Notes: generated by a model not told the origin, from the letters alone. A DNA stretch of 64,000 bases from Tachypleus tridentatus (GCF_004210375.1 NC_134837.1:157521310-157585309), one strand, 5' to 3'. Shown: positions 52,801 through 61,170, counted from the stretch's first letter. Made by a program: numbers and translations.

Positions 52801-54000
52801 AACTTTCCAGAAGAATACAAAATGCTGAAAAACAAGTTAAAATTTATCTTTTACACATAAAGCCTAACTGGTTAGAGACAGAAGTTTTAGCAAAAGAACA
52901 TTCTAGGAAGTTACTACAATGTGAAGCTTTTGTGAAAAATGAGAAGTCAATTTTATACCACATACTCTAAGAAGCTATACACAGACCAAACTATATATAA
53001 ACATTACCTTGATATGCAAGTTTTAGCAATTCTGTGAAAAATACCAAATCTGTATTTAAGTTTTATGTCATGTAGCTATGCTTCATCTACTCCCATAAAT
53101 ACTTATCTTTGGAAAGATCTCTAATGTCCTTCCAGTCAAAGGTTTAACTATGGTACCATTGCACACCCCAAAGGTAAAGAACTTGCCATGAAACAATAAT
53201 ACAAATGATAAAAGTTTATGCACATGACACCACATCTGACATCTGTGGCAACATACCACTGTATAAGCATATACAAATCATTTAAGTACAATTAATTCTT
53301 TGCATAGGAAACAACAGCTACTAAAAAAACTAAATATGCAAAAAAAAAACCAAAACAATAACAAATAACCATACAGAACTAAACCTTAAAATCTTAACAC
53401 TAATTTACCCCTTATATACATTGCAAGATAAATACCAAAACTAATCATACAAAATAATTAAAAAATTATAAAAATTTCTTTTTGAAATTCAAAATAACAT
53501 TGCAAAATCCTGAACTGTTAATTTTGTAATAGTCACCTCTGCATATGTAGTTCATTTTGCAAATACATGTTCCTAAAAATGTCTCAAATAAATCCATTAC
53601 CTCTGTTTTTCTCCTTAAGTTCCTCTACTTCCTGAAGTAAGCTATGCAGTACCAAAGCATGCTGTTCTTTAACAAAGGCCAGATTCTTCTCCAACTGATG
53701 AATTTTTTGCTTCAGATCCATTTCCTTATGATCACTGATATGCGTATATGGTAAAGTAGAATTCAACTCATTTGTTGATCCAGTTGAAGCAAAGAAAGAA
53801 CGTGGTGGAGGTAATCTCTGCAGTCGGTCACACAGCAATGGTCTTGGATATCGATCAAAATGGTTGGCTTGAGACCACTGATATGCACAATATAAAGGAA
53901 GGTGTGTATGATCTTGCACAGGCAGTATTAAACCACTAGTGGCAAGTACAGATGGAGAAATAGGCACATGTACATTACCTGCTCTTTCAGATCTGTTCAT
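22693..54000 (-). CDS. CCDC74/CCDC92-like coiled-coil protein, complete six-exon gene, 343 aa
   Basis: Joining the six exons listed separately gives one uninterrupted 343-residue reading frame ending in TAA, with all introns GT-AG and all phases compatible. Residues about 94-142 form a coiled coil with the pattern LEKNLAFVKEQHA, followed by ELQFQLTM. This matches the N-terminal block of human CCDC74A/B and CCDC92 (LEKSLQFLQQQHS, then a KLIM-type ending). Residues 158-195 are a second Lys/Glu-rich helix, 210-295 are Pro/Ser/Asn/Arg-rich and probably disordered, and residues 309-314 are LPALKQ, as near the C terminus of CCDC74. Human CCDC74A is of similar length (about 378 aa). Family members are linked to cilia, centrosomes and spindle microtubules. 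No enzymatic motif, signal peptide or membrane segment is visible. The first in-frame ATG at 54000 follows an in-frame TAA about 50 nt upstream. CCDC74 is favoured over CCDC92 because of the LPALKQ tail. Confidence 0.85.
23820..24925 (-). pseudogene. LINE copy B RNase H and C-terminal region remnant
   Basis: Frames give TWNCVFLPRWAVLFQNRQSA, pieces aligning to the RNase H of copy A, and LRIGHSFLTYFLLSETDAPVCCLCNTQVT, the CX2C zinc-binding C terminus of I-superfamily ORF2 proteins. Stops and frameshifts throughout. Confidence 0.78.
25119..26200 (-). pseudogene. LINE copy B reverse transcriptase remnant
   Basis: Broken frames give VTLFSIKITAISEQPSLTVA, NGLHVDDFHISCQ (the catalytic YVDD as HVDD) and ETKFLGLIFDRKLTFIPHIK. 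About 100 bases after the catalytic box are missing relative to copy A, and a deletion with an A-run removes the N-terminal part. Non-functional. Confidence 0.83.
26324..26911 (-). pseudogene. LINE copy B ORF2 endonuclease domain
   Basis: A 195-residue open segment starts MATLIQWNCQVLHSNLKDIK with the apurinic-endonuclease fold motifs: N-terminal Asn, LQEIFLK for the Glu motif, FNGHHPLWASADIDRR, and LSVCF. The catalytic SDH block seen in copy A (GSDHFPI) is disrupted at the end. It starts directly after the remnant of ORF1, as in copy A. Confidence 0.85.
26930..27900 (-). pseudogene. LINE copy B ORF1 (zinc-knuckle nucleic-acid-binding protein) remnant
   Basis: The best-preserved part (27685-27404) encodes HLRCFQCQRFGHSKSSCHGS and CACCGGKDHDAYEC, two CX2CX4HX4C zinc knuckles. 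The third, present in copy A, is disrupted. A proline/serine-rich tail follows (27152-26914). ORF1 proteins of I-type LINEs bind the element RNA. Several frame changes make this copy non-functional. Confidence 0.82.
28470..28860 (-). mobile_element. Penelope-like reverse transcriptase fragment
   Basis: On the minus strand, 28849-28622 gives KYFWLRFMNDIFIIWAHELK and KCIEFIKQI, matching the family RFIDDIFIIWTHG region around the catalytic aspartates (IDD reads MND here). Following frames give AFENGYLAFWF and INTFMFIHMRIP, weakly like the post-palm region. It abuts the 5' end of LINE copy B. Confidence 0.55.
29935..30071 (-). CDS. Exon 5 of the CCDC74-like gene, residues 251-295
   Basis: This 137-nt exon follows a ctttttttag acceptor and ends ACA|gtaaga in phase 2. 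In the phase set by exon 4 it reads SYNNGYHGDRF and onward to NMPHQ, rich in Asn, Gly, Arg, Gln and His, so low-complexity and probably disordered. Another frame through the same exon is also open and longer, but it breaks the phase with both neighbouring exons and is therefore rejected. Confidence 0.78.
30605..30872 (-). mobile_element. Old SINE-1 copy
   Basis: A strongly diverged reverse copy retains tail GAATATTACACAAAGCTAC, body AAGGCAGCTAGT, CTTTTACTAATGAATAGTAG and AAAGCATGTTTG, box B remnant and head GACCAGGCC. It lies in intron 4 antisense to its own family but sense-neutral for the gene. Confidence 0.78.
31404..31811. mobile_element. Mariner-type MITE, 408 bp
   Basis: Nearly perfect inverted repeats of about 31 bp start TTAGGTTGAGGAATAA on the left and TTGGGTTGAGGAATAA reading in from the right. 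TA occurs directly outside at 31402-31403 and 31812-31813. The TTRGGTTG end and TA duplication are typical of mariner elements. The interior has no transposase frame, so it is non-autonomous. It lies in intron 4. Confidence 0.88.
31832..32057 (-). mobile_element. SINE-1 copy with internal deletion
   Basis: A reverse copy runs from its TTTGTTTTTTAATTTTGCAC tail to the head (CCACCTGGCCATGACGGGCC). The hairpin/TAGCCGTCCC part of the body is missing, joining GCACAAAGCAA directly to CTAGAGGGAAGGCAGC. Confidence 0.88.
34448..34613 (-). CDS. Exon 4 of the CCDC74-like gene, residues 195-250
   Basis: This 166-nt exon follows a pyrimidine-rich acceptor (tttttgttttag) and ends AGG|gtgagt in phase 0. 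After completing Arg195 it encodes a segment starting EQYLNASS, then a Pro/Ser stretch (APSPSGPSP) and a polar end PRVSR. It is predicted to be disordered. No motif is recognised, and its support is the exact phase match to exons 3 and 5. Confidence 0.8.
35376..35386 (-). repeat. Target-site duplication, 3' side of LINE copy A
   Basis: TGCAAATACAG here is repeated exactly at 41745-41755 on the other side of the LINE, defining the insertion boundaries. Confidence 0.9.
35387..36480 (-). repeat. LINE copy A 3' UTR with three iterated units and terminal hairpin
   Basis: A unit of about 90 bases built around CGCCAGGAAGACTAACAG, TCACCTGAAGTTGG and TTTCCAGTCCTGGT (as seen on the + strand) occurs at about 35635-35718, 35966-36052 and 36121-36220. 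Copy B has two units (23726-23810 and 23877-23945). The 3' end on the minus strand is GGCACAGATAGCCTCG, GCTTTGTGCC, then AAAACACTAAATCAATCAAT. GGCAC and GTGCC can pair to form a hairpin. Confidence 0.8.
35458..35491. repeat. AAAT microsatellite
   Basis: About seven aaat units inside the LINE copy A 3' UTR. Confidence 0.9.
36480..40033 (-). pseudogene. LINE copy A ORF2 polyprotein (EN-RT-RNase H), broken
   Basis: It starts MATLIQWNCRGLRSNLDEIK two bases after the ORF1 stop. Endonuclease 40033-39342: LQEPFLK, VHGGVALLVDQ, FNGHHPLWG, GSDHFPI. Reverse transcriptase 39204-37573 (543-codon open frame): LPFSKPEKDFKIPSNYHPIA, GFRRQHSTTDHL, FFDIEKAYDTTW, VSQGCVLSVTLF and catalytic NGLYVDDFHISCQ. RNase H 37475-36700: IYTDGSKSGNSVGSA, FTAELYAISLALD, IYTDSLSSILALES, GNELADMAAK. 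C terminus: CRLCNTQIT then LLSCHRY. Lesions include TAA at 39695, frameshifts near 39600, 39360 and 37550, TAA at 37573 and TGA near 36894. At least two stops look like CAA-to-TAA or CGA-to-TGA transitions. Confidence 0.92.
40036..41257 (-). pseudogene. LINE copy A ORF1, zinc-knuckle protein, broken
   Basis: The start is probably at 41257 (MGKRLRLEYSEQ). A frameshift near 41160 leads into the long frame from 41145. It encodes an RNA-binding-like region (SSRGVIVERDLKNVPESEI), then three zinc knuckles: CFQCQRFGHSKTSC, CACCGGKDHDAYDC and CVNCNGSHPSYFYSC (CX2CX4HX4C twice, then CX2CX3HX6C). Next is NISYPEARK, an in-frame TAG at about 40489, and a basic Pro/Ser-rich tail ending at TAA 40036. Apart from one frameshift and one nonsense codon it is nearly complete. 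ORF1 proteins package LINE RNA. Confidence 0.88.
41258..41744 (-). other. LINE copy A 5' UTR, GC-richer
   Basis: This is the sequence between the 5' target-site duplication and the ORF1 start, noticeably richer in G and C than the host DNA. It contains an open but featureless minus-strand frame (41749-41276) that is not expected to be a protein. An internal promoter would be expected here in a full-length LINE, but no specific box was identified. Confidence 0.6.
42300..44700. other. Purine-rich unclassified segment in intron 3
   Basis: The + strand is unusually rich in A and G and less AT-extreme than its surroundings, with no long frames. It may be an old interspersed repeat or a decayed transposon, but I could not match it to a known family, and no boundaries or terminal repeats were found. 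Confidence 0.3.
45497..45513. repeat. T-run
   Basis: About 17 consecutive T in intron 3. Confidence 0.9.
47218..47332 (-). CDS. Exon 3 of the CCDC74-like gene, residues 157-195
   Basis: This 115-nt exon lies between a TTGTTGCAG acceptor and an ACG|gtaaag donor, entering in phase 1 and leaving in phase 2. It encodes a highly charged helix (SRAKNEKLEKELKKL followed by RSSLKDALK and VAQVELFKR) with heptad-like Leu spacing, a second coiled-coil segment. The split last codon is CG+A (Arg). Confidence 0.82.
47333..51074 (-). other. Intron 2 of the CCDC74-like gene
   Basis: This 3.7-kb phase-1 intron is bounded by gtaagc and ttgttgcag. Apart from a possible hAT remnant at 49480-50000 it is AT-rich and unremarkable. 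Confidence 0.8.
49480..50000 (+). mobile_element. Possible hAT (TTF-type) transposase remnant
   Basis: Broken + strand frames include YSITADEATD, like the FSILADETTD block of TTF/ZMYM-type hAT transposases. Further on come NGLQRELLVLLEPTLY and IHCYAHSLN, like the NGVQ and YVHCYAHSLNL block. Spacing and order fit, but stops are frequent and no termini were found. Confidence 0.4.
51075..51143 (-). CDS. Exon 2 of the CCDC74-like gene, residues 134-156
   Basis: This 69-nt exon lies between an ATTTTAG acceptor and a G|gtaagc donor, phase 1 at both ends. It completes the split Glu codon and encodes LQFQLTMGTDKESKSAQ and a CCN end. LQFQLTM continues the coiled coil and corresponds to the DLHYKLIM segment of human CCDC74, the strongest evidence that this short exon is real. 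Confidence 0.85.
51144..53600 (-). other. Intron 1 of the CCDC74-like gene
   Basis: This 2.5-kb phase-1 intron is bounded by gtaatg and attttag. The part at 51460-52200 contains phrases such as ACCAAATTTCATGAGCAT and GATTGGATTTTAATGGATCT that look like an unclassified dispersed repeat. Open frames at 52248-52544 and 52770-52970 show no motifs. Confidence 0.7.
53601..54000 (-). CDS. Exon 1 (coding) of the CCDC74-like gene, residues 1-133
   Basis: ATG at 54000-53998 is the first in-frame ATG after an upstream in-frame TAA. A TTG four codons upstream could extend the frame but is an unlikely start. Residues 1-90 are Pro/Ser/Leu-rich without a recognised domain. Residues 91-133 start the coiled coil and include the family hallmark LEKNLAFVKEQHA. 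The exon ends after AAC AGA G before gtaatg (phase 1). Whether the exon begins here or after an upstream splice acceptor cannot be decided; a weak acceptor-like TTTCAG lies about 100 nt upstream. Confidence 0.85.
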
Positions 54001-54956
54001 GTTGAACCACAATACATGGTTTCTGGTGTGTTCTGTATAATACTTTTAAATACACACAGCCATTTGGAGAAGTGTAAACAATGTCTTGACACTGAAATAT
54101 CTGAATTTTGGCAAACAATAGTGGTTAAAAGTATACATAAACATATGTTATATTTTATTAATTCATTTATCAAAATGTTTAAGTCAATGTCAGTAAGTCT
54201 AATGTAACCAAAGCAGCTGTAATTACCTACCAAAAAACTAGTTGCTTAAGACTGATAATGAATTGTTCTGCACAGCATATTCTTTTTTTGATCGGTGTTA
54301 TAGTAAATTAATTCAATTAATTTTATAAATGGTTACCAATACTCAAATTTTGGCACATGTTCAAGATTTATGACCCTGTTCTATTTACAGTATGCAATTA
54401 CAGAGAACATAAACTGGACAACTAAATCTTTCAAAGTCTTAAATGTGTTTTTTCATTTTATTATTTTCATAGTACACCACAAACAAATCACAGTTCTATA
54501 TCATATCAGTATTGTGGATAGTCAAGTGAAATCCAACACAATCACCTCCTATTCTTGTATTCATACCTCATTGAAAAAGTTTTCTTCTGGGAAATACTGC
54601 AATGAAAAGTGCCCAGATTGTTCTGCTATAAAATGTAATGTTTTTATTTGTCAAAAGTGGCACCCTATATAGAAAAAATAACCAAGAACTCTAATTTTTA
54701 GTACTATACATATTGAAACACTCGAATAAAGACCTAGTGAAAGTTGTGTTCTTGTTGAAAGAAGAGCACTTTTATTTAAAGTTGTGTTCTGTGGTAAAGA
54801 AATGGTTATTGTATATACCCTAGTTATTTTTTCTAATTGTCTGAACTTTAAATACACAAAGTGTAAAATTATTTTATTCATTTGTGTTTGTGGCAACATT
54901 CAGTTGATGATGCCACATTGTATTTGTTATTTCTATCACATACACAGATACATACA
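54001..54956. other. Sequence just upstream of the CCDC74-like start codon
   Basis: Contains the likely 5' UTR or end of a 5' intron. Two short upstream ATG frames occur on the minus strand; one of 6 codons ends with a TGA overlapping the start codon (ATGA). A weak acceptor-like TTTCAG lies near 54100. No TATA box or other promoter motif can be assigned. Confidence 0.4.
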
Positions 54957-54978
54957 TATTACACACACACACACACAC
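54957..54978. repeat. AC microsatellite
   Basis: About ten AC units at the left edge of the Tc1 element, probably expanded from its ACAC-containing terminus. Confidence 0.85.
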
Positions 54979-56513
54979 TACTGGCCAAAATTTTAAGGCC
55001 AATGAACGTGAAGAAAACCATGCATTTTGCATTGTTAGACTCAACCACTTATTTGAGTAGAGCTTTGAGGGATGTAAATAAACAAAACTTTTTTAGCATT
55101 TAATAGGGAAAATGTGATCACTATGAAATTAGCCTAAATACTAGCTGATCAAAAGTTTAAGACCATACCAAAAAGAAGTCCTAAAGAGGGTAGGAAATGC
55201 CCAACAAGAGGTCTCAGTAGTGAGTTGCACGGCCGTCATTGGGAATAACTTCAAACATTTGCTTTGGCATGGTCGGTATAAGCATTTGCAGAAGGCTGGC
55301 TGGAACGTTATTCCAAGTGGTGAAGATGGCTTCACAAAGATCAGGCACTGTTTGGAATTGACATCCATTTCTATAGGCTTCCCTTGCCATCCACCCCCAA
55401 ACATTTGCAATGGGGTTCAGTTCAGGCAAATATGCTGGAAGGTCCAAATGAATCATGTTATTTGCCATGAAGAAGACCTTAGGCCTGCAAGCATTGTGGA
55501 TTGCAGCACTGTCCTGCTGAAAGATCCAGCCATTTCCATATAATCGAGGGCCTTCACACAATAAGGATGCTCTCTCCAACATGCCAATGTAGCCAGCTGT
55601 TTGACACAACTGTATAACCTGAAGCTCCATTGTTCCATGGAAGGAGAAAGCACCTCAGATCATGATGGAACCTCCTCCACTGTGTCATGTAGAAAATGTC
55701 TCCAGTGGGATATCCTTATCGTACCAGGAACACTGGAAGCCATCTGGACCATCCAGGTTAAATTTTTTCTCATCAGAGAACAAAAACTTCGTACACTTTT
55801 CTACATCCCATGTTTGGTACTTCTCAGCAAAGATTAACCAAGCTATTTTGTGATGTGGAAGGCGACGTGGCCTTTGAAGACGTTTACGGTCTTTAAAACC
55901 TTTCTCTCGTAGATGCCATCTTATTGTTCTTGAGCTGCATTCCATGTCCGTAAGGGCCTTAATCTGGTTCAATGATCAGTTGGCGTCTTGCCAGAAAACT
56001 CATTGAATTCTCTTGCTCAACGCCGGTGAAATTTTCTTGAGCCGACCCCTTGAAATTCTTGTTTCGTATTCTTTTAAGAATTTTGCAACAGCCGTTTTAC
56101 TATGCCCAATCTCACCAGCGATAGCATATTGAGAGAAACCTTGCTTTTGCAGCTCGACAATTCTGCCACATTCAAACTCTGTCAACTTCTTAGCCTTTGC
56201 CATGTTTTTACCCAATGCAACACAGGAGATGTTGACAACGCTAATGCTTGAATACAAATGACTAAATTTTGTTACGTGTTTACTGATTAACACTTCGTTT
56301 CAGTATGGTCTTAAACTTTTGACCAGCTAGTATTTAGGCTAATTTCATAGCATTCACATTTTCCCTATTAAATGCTAAAGAAGGTTTTTATTTTTATTTT
56401 CCCCTTTCTCATTTTCATCTTTCAAAGCTCTACTCAAATAAGTGGTTGAGTCTAATAACGCAAAATGCATATTGTCATAATGTTCATTGGCTTTAAGACT
56501 TTGCCCAGCAGTG
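54976..56513 (-). mobile_element. Tc1-like DNA transposon with ~200-bp inverted repeats
   Basis: Long inverted repeats of about 190-210 bp (left 54976-55168, right 56304-56513) start CACTACTGGCCAAAATTTTA and, from the right, CACTGCTGGGCAAAGTCTTA. TA follows the right end (56514-56515); the left TA is obscured by the AC repeat. The transposase gene lies between them on the minus strand, split by a stop and frameshifts. Confidence 0.9.
55214..56203 (-). pseudogene. Tc1 transposase pseudogene (DD34E, catalytic Glu lost)
   Basis: ATG at 56203: MAKAKKLTEFECGRIVELQK, then an HTH region (GFSQYAIAGEIGHSKTAVAK), an in-frame TGA near 56004, the second DNA-binding part ([20 protein letters not shown]), [19 protein letters not shown] (first Asp), a break near 55685, IFQQDSAAIHNA (second Asp), and LPELNPIANVWGW. 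The usual NPIENVWG carries the catalytic Glu 34 residues after the second Asp; here it is Ala. The end FEVIPNDGRATHY is family-typical. Length without lesions is about 330 aa, normal for Tc1. Confidence 0.9.
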
Positions 56514-56515
56514 TA

Positions 56516-57265
56516 TACATCATTGTTGTTATTTTTATTATTAGTTGTTTTTTTTCACCCTTATACACATAATGTATTATTATACTAGTAGTAAATACTC
56601 ATAATCTAATTCTTGTTTTTGATTTCCTAACCAAATGTCATTGAATATTTATCTCTACTTTTTTTTATTTCCTGTCTGAATATTTATAATATTTGATGTT
56701 TGAAAGAAATGCTCTCAATTTACAACTATAAAAATATTTTATTGGGTGTATATCAAAGAATTTAGCTGTTGAACAACTTATTGATATCATAACCTAGTTC
56801 TTCAATCTCAAGGTTAAAAACTGTTTCAGTGACCTGTAAATCCGTCATTTTCTGATTAGCATCGAAACCTTGTCATCCGTTTTCCCACCATTAAAAGGTA
56901 ATGATAGCCTTAACCAGGCAGAATCTGCTTGGGTAATGTACACATATAAACAGTTCTCCCCAACTAGTTATAGTGGTTGTAATGTCACAAAAAACTGATC
57001 TGTGTGAAAAGAGGCCCACATGAATAACATTTATTGACAGGTCATAGAATGAATCCATTACTTAGAAGAATAAATAGGAACAGTGCTGTTTGAATGAAGG
57101 AGTGGCACAGAAAGTTGTGCATGGCTACTACTGGAATGTTACATGTCGACTTAATTCTTCAGGGTATGCTGGTCGATCAATCAAAAACATGTAATGTATT
57201 GTTAACTTCCTTTCACTTAGATGTGCAATTTGACTGTCCGAATTATAAGGATTTGATTTCTTATT
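56516..57265. other. No gene recognised
   Basis: AT-rich spacer between two Tc1-related elements. The 64-codon frame at 57094-57288 has no motif. Confidence 0.5.
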
Positions 57266-57405
57266 TAGTATTTAGGCTAATTTCATAGTGTTCACAGTTT
57301 CCCTGTTAAATAATAAATTTTTTTTTTTTATTTTCCCTTTTTTTATTTTCATCTTTCAAGCTCTACTCAAATAAGTGGTTATTTCTAACAATGCAAAATG
57401 CATAT
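57266..57405. mobile_element. Solo terminal repeat of the 55-kb Tc1 family
   Basis: From GTATTTAGGCTAATTTCATA through TCTACTCAAATAAGTGGTT to CAATGCAAAATGCATATT it matches 56331-56470, the inner part of the right inverted repeat of the neighbouring Tc1. No transposase accompanies it, so it is a truncated copy. Confidence 0.82.
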
Positions 57406-57417
57406 TTTACACATGCA

Positions 57418-58658
57418 CACACTACATGGCCAAAAGTATGTAGACACACAACCATCACACCCATATGTACTTGTTGAACATTTCATTCCAAAACAATGGG
57501 TATTAATATGGAGTTGGTGCCCCCTTTGTTGCTATTACAGTCTCCACTTTTCTGGGGAGGCTTTTCACTTGGTTTTGGAGCATGGCTGCAGGGATTTGCT
57601 CCTATTCAGCCATATAAGCATTAGAGAGTTCAGGTACTGATATTGGGCAAGAACGCCTGGCTTGCAATCAGCATTCCAGTTCATCCCAAAGGTGTTCGAT
57701 AGGGTTGAGGTCAGGGCTCTGTGCAGGCCAGTCAAGCTCTTCCACACCAACCTTAGCAAACCATGTCTTTATAGACCTTGCTTTGTGTACAGGGACATTG
57801 TCATGCTGAAACAAAAAAGGGCCTTCCCCAAATTGTTGCCACAAAGTTGGAAGCACATAATTCTCTAGAACGTCATTCTATGCTGTAGCATAGTTCATTG
57901 GAACTAAAAAGCCTAGCCCAAACAATAAAAAACAGACCCAGATCATTATTTCTCCCCCACAAAATTTACAGTTGGCACTATGCATTCAGGCAGGTAGTGT
58001 TCTCCAGGCATCTGCCAAACCCAGATTCATCTTTCAGACTGCCAGATAGTGAAGTGTGATCTGTCACTCCAGAGAACACATTTCCACTGCTCCAGAGTCT
58101 AATGGTGGTGTGCTTTACACCACTCCAGCTGGCATTTGGCATTGCACGTGGCGATCTTAGGCTTGTATGTGGCTGCTCGGCCATGAAAACCAATTTCATG
58201 AAGCTCCCGACAAACAGTTCTGGTACTGGCGTTGCTTCCAGCAACAGTTTGGAACTTGGTAGCGAGTGTTGCAAGTGTGGATAAATGATTTTTAGGAGCC
58301 ATGTGCTTCAGCACTCGGTAGTCCCATTCTGCAAGACTGTGCAACCTAAAGCTTCATGGCTTAGCTGTTGTTGCTCCTAAACGTTTCCACTTCACTATAA
58401 CAGCACTTACAGTTGATCAGTGCAGCTTTAGAAGGGCAGAAATTTGATGAACTGACTTGTTGGAAAGGTGGCATCCTATCACATTACCACTTTGAAAGTC
58501 ACCGAGCTTTTCAGTATGACCCATTCTACTACCAATGTTTGTCTATGGAGATTTCATAGCTGTATGCTTGATTTTATGCACCTGTTAACAATGGGTGTGG
58601 CTGAAATAACTGAACCCACTAATTAGAAGGGGTGTTTACATACTTTGGCAATGTTGTG
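57418..58658 (-). mobile_element. Second, unrelated Tc1-like transposon, decayed
   Basis: The ends ACACTACATGGCCAAAAGTA and, from the right, ACACAACATTGCCAAAGTAT form the inverted repeats, with TA-rich flanks on the right. The element is about 1.24 kb, normal for Tc1 elements. The transposase on the minus strand has many stops. It directly follows the solo Tc1 repeat. Confidence 0.86.
57600..58525 (-). pseudogene. Tc1 transposase pseudogene of the second family
   Basis: It starts near 58523 with MGHTEKLGDFQSGNVIGCHL. It then gives KHMAPKNHLSTLATLATKFQ, TRTVCRELHEIGFHGRAATY, CQLEWCKAHHH (after this, the first Asp region around VFSGVTDHTSL has its family SDES altered), FLFQHDNVPVHKARSIKTWF (second Asp) and WPAQSPDLNPIEHLWDELEC with the catalytic Glu retained 34 residues later. 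Numerous stops make it dead. The sequence is clearly a different Tc1 family from the 55-kb element. Confidence 0.86.
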
Positions 58659-58659
58659 T

Positions 58660-61010
58660 ATATATACATTACATCTATTACATTTAAGAAAAAGCAAAGC
58701 CAACAGCACTGATGTCTGAGGCACCTCACTAGTATTCTTAACAAAAGTCAAGTCCTAGTAGATTACACTAAAGAATCCTTGCTTTATACTCCATCTAACC
58801 ACCTAACCATTAGGGAGTCTATGAGAATTATAGTGCTCAGCTTTGGAAGTATGGAAATGCAAAAAATTCAGTTGTGATTATGTAAATCTCAAATTTCTTC
58901 TCAAACAAAATAATAAATACTGTGCAAATGAAAAATGTCTACAGTTCTAATACATGCTGAGTTTGCAAAATTTATTTCGTGAATTGCATTTAAAAAAAAA
59001 AAAAAAGTATCTATGATCACTAAATCTTTCTTCCATTACTTGGTAATGAATGTTAAAACCAAAACAAGGTATTGATTTAAATTGGTTAGACCAGCAATAC
59101 ATCAAATGATAGCTTTTTTTCATGCTCTTATTTGGTCTGAACAATTTCATTGGATCTTGAAGCATTTGCCATTTAAAAACACAAATAAAACTTTAAAACC
59201 ATTTATAATCTTTTTATCCATTGAATTTGTTGACTAAAAGCCATACAAACTTTCTGGTGTGTAATACATAAATTGATACATAGATGTGTGTACCCAAACT
59301 GAATCAACAGCTTATCAAAAAATGATGAATGGTGATTGTAAACAAATTATATGCTTGTTTGGCAACAACTTCTTTTACATCATATAATAAAGCATAAGCA
59401 GCCAATATATTGTCACGACAACAATTTGCTGTATGTTGTATTGTTTGGTGTAGCCAGAGGGAAAGAAAGGGGGCTACAATAGTCTATGATAATAGTAGTA
59501 TGAATGATTAATCAATTACATCATGACATGAAGCAGAACAGATAGAGGTTACTATTGCTGCATATCTCACAATCATGATATTTCAAGTTTATAAACAATG
59601 TGACTATAAAACCTCTTCTATGTTTTCATAGGTTAGCTCATACTTCACTTTCAACATTTGGTTGCTGACAAGTTTCATTTAATTTATTCATGTCATAATT
59701 TGTGACATATTTGTGAGAGTTTGAAACTGATGGATATTATTTACACATTTTGTCTTACCTTGAGAGGGGTTTCATACAGTTTCAAACAATAACTTGATAT
59801 CAGTTACTGACATTTTGTTAATACTGCTCCAAGTGGAAGGTTGCATGATGATGTACATGTTAGATTTTTAATTGTTTTTAATTATTAACATAATTGAACT
59901 TTTATTTTTAATCTACTAATTATTTACTTTGATATCCAATCGTGTGCAAATTCGTTAGTTTTTTTCAAAATCTCTAAAACCCTATTGCAATCCAATTAGT
60001 CTTTCTCAATCCCTTTCAATGTGATTGTTAATCATGTGTGGCACCTCAAAAACTTTTTGACAATATAAGTGCAAGATTTTCCTTCATCCAGATGGTAAGT
60101 AATTCTTGAAATAAATATCATAATTAATAATAATATAAATAAGGGAAAATTTCTTCTAGCAGATCAAGATTACAAATTTCTTGAAAAGTTAAACTTGATG
60201 GTGACTAAAATGAAAGTATAGCGAGATCATATTTATGTCAAGGCCAAAATTACATTAATATTGTAATCCATATTAACAGCAGTGTTTATAAAGAAACACT
60301 CACATAATTACTATGTCCTTCTCTTATCATGCACACTGAATCTTTAATTTAAGCCTAATAAAAAACACCCAAAGACTATAATACTGTATGCAGTTTAGCA
60401 CAAGTACTGAAAGAGGTAGTCTATAAGAGATGTAACCTCTCACTTTAAAAAGCTGTAAATACTCTCGACTTTAGTCTAAAGTGGTTAATTACAAGTTCCA
60501 TTAAAATATACCAATACAGCCTTGAAAATCTAGGCTTAAGAAGATTAAACATTTTAAATATGTTTATTGTGAATTTAAATTTAACATGCAAGTATAGAAA
60601 TTCAAATAAATTCAAGTCTCAAATTAACTATTAATTACAAATATTGAAATAACCAGCAGTATCATCCATAGCTAGGCTTTATAACATTAACTCTTAAAAA
60701 GTACTACATCACTCTAACTTGTAATCTTGCTACAACTGTTATTGTTACTCAATGTCAGTCATAGTTTGTAACGTAAATTGTACTTTTAACTATTTTTACT
60801 TCATAAATTATACAACCATACACAACTTTAATAGAAAAAAACGACAATTCTAATTTGTAACTCAGGTAAAAAGAACTTAATTAGCTAACAATGGACAATT
60901 GGGCCTATTTGCATTTGACAATGAACTTCCCTAATGCACATTCAAATACACAATTAAACTCAACATATTTCTTTTCTTAATTTATACACAATATATTTAC
61001 ACGAACGTGC
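58660..61010. other. No gene recognised
   Basis: AT-rich sequence with a 72-codon frame at 58947-59165 containing a phenylalanine run (an A-tract artefact). Nothing supportable. Confidence 0.5.
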
Positions 61011-61016
61011 TCTTAC

Positions 61017-61170
61017 CTTACTTCACATCACCTAGTGACATATACACATTCATCCTACTTCCAACTTATGGTATGTCTTATACCCGCACTACGACAAACG
61101 TACATTGGTTAACAGCTTGACTAGTAAGTAGCGTTTCAATCGGTTGTATTAAGGGATCACCACAAATATT
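61017..61170 (-). other. Candidate 5' non-coding exon or promoter region
   Basis: A less AT-rich stretch with several CpGs whose minus strand ends in a good splice donor (AAG|gtaaga at 61017/61016). It lies about 7 kb upstream of the CCDC74-like start codon and has no long frame. It could be the first, untranslated exon of that gene or of an unknown one. Evidence is only the donor and the composition. Confidence 0.25.

Noticed and set aside
53584..54012. Open frame of the first exon taken as a single-exon 142-aa gene
   Set aside because: It starts at TTG and its last five codons lie beyond a consensus donor. Phase and homology continue in exon 2.
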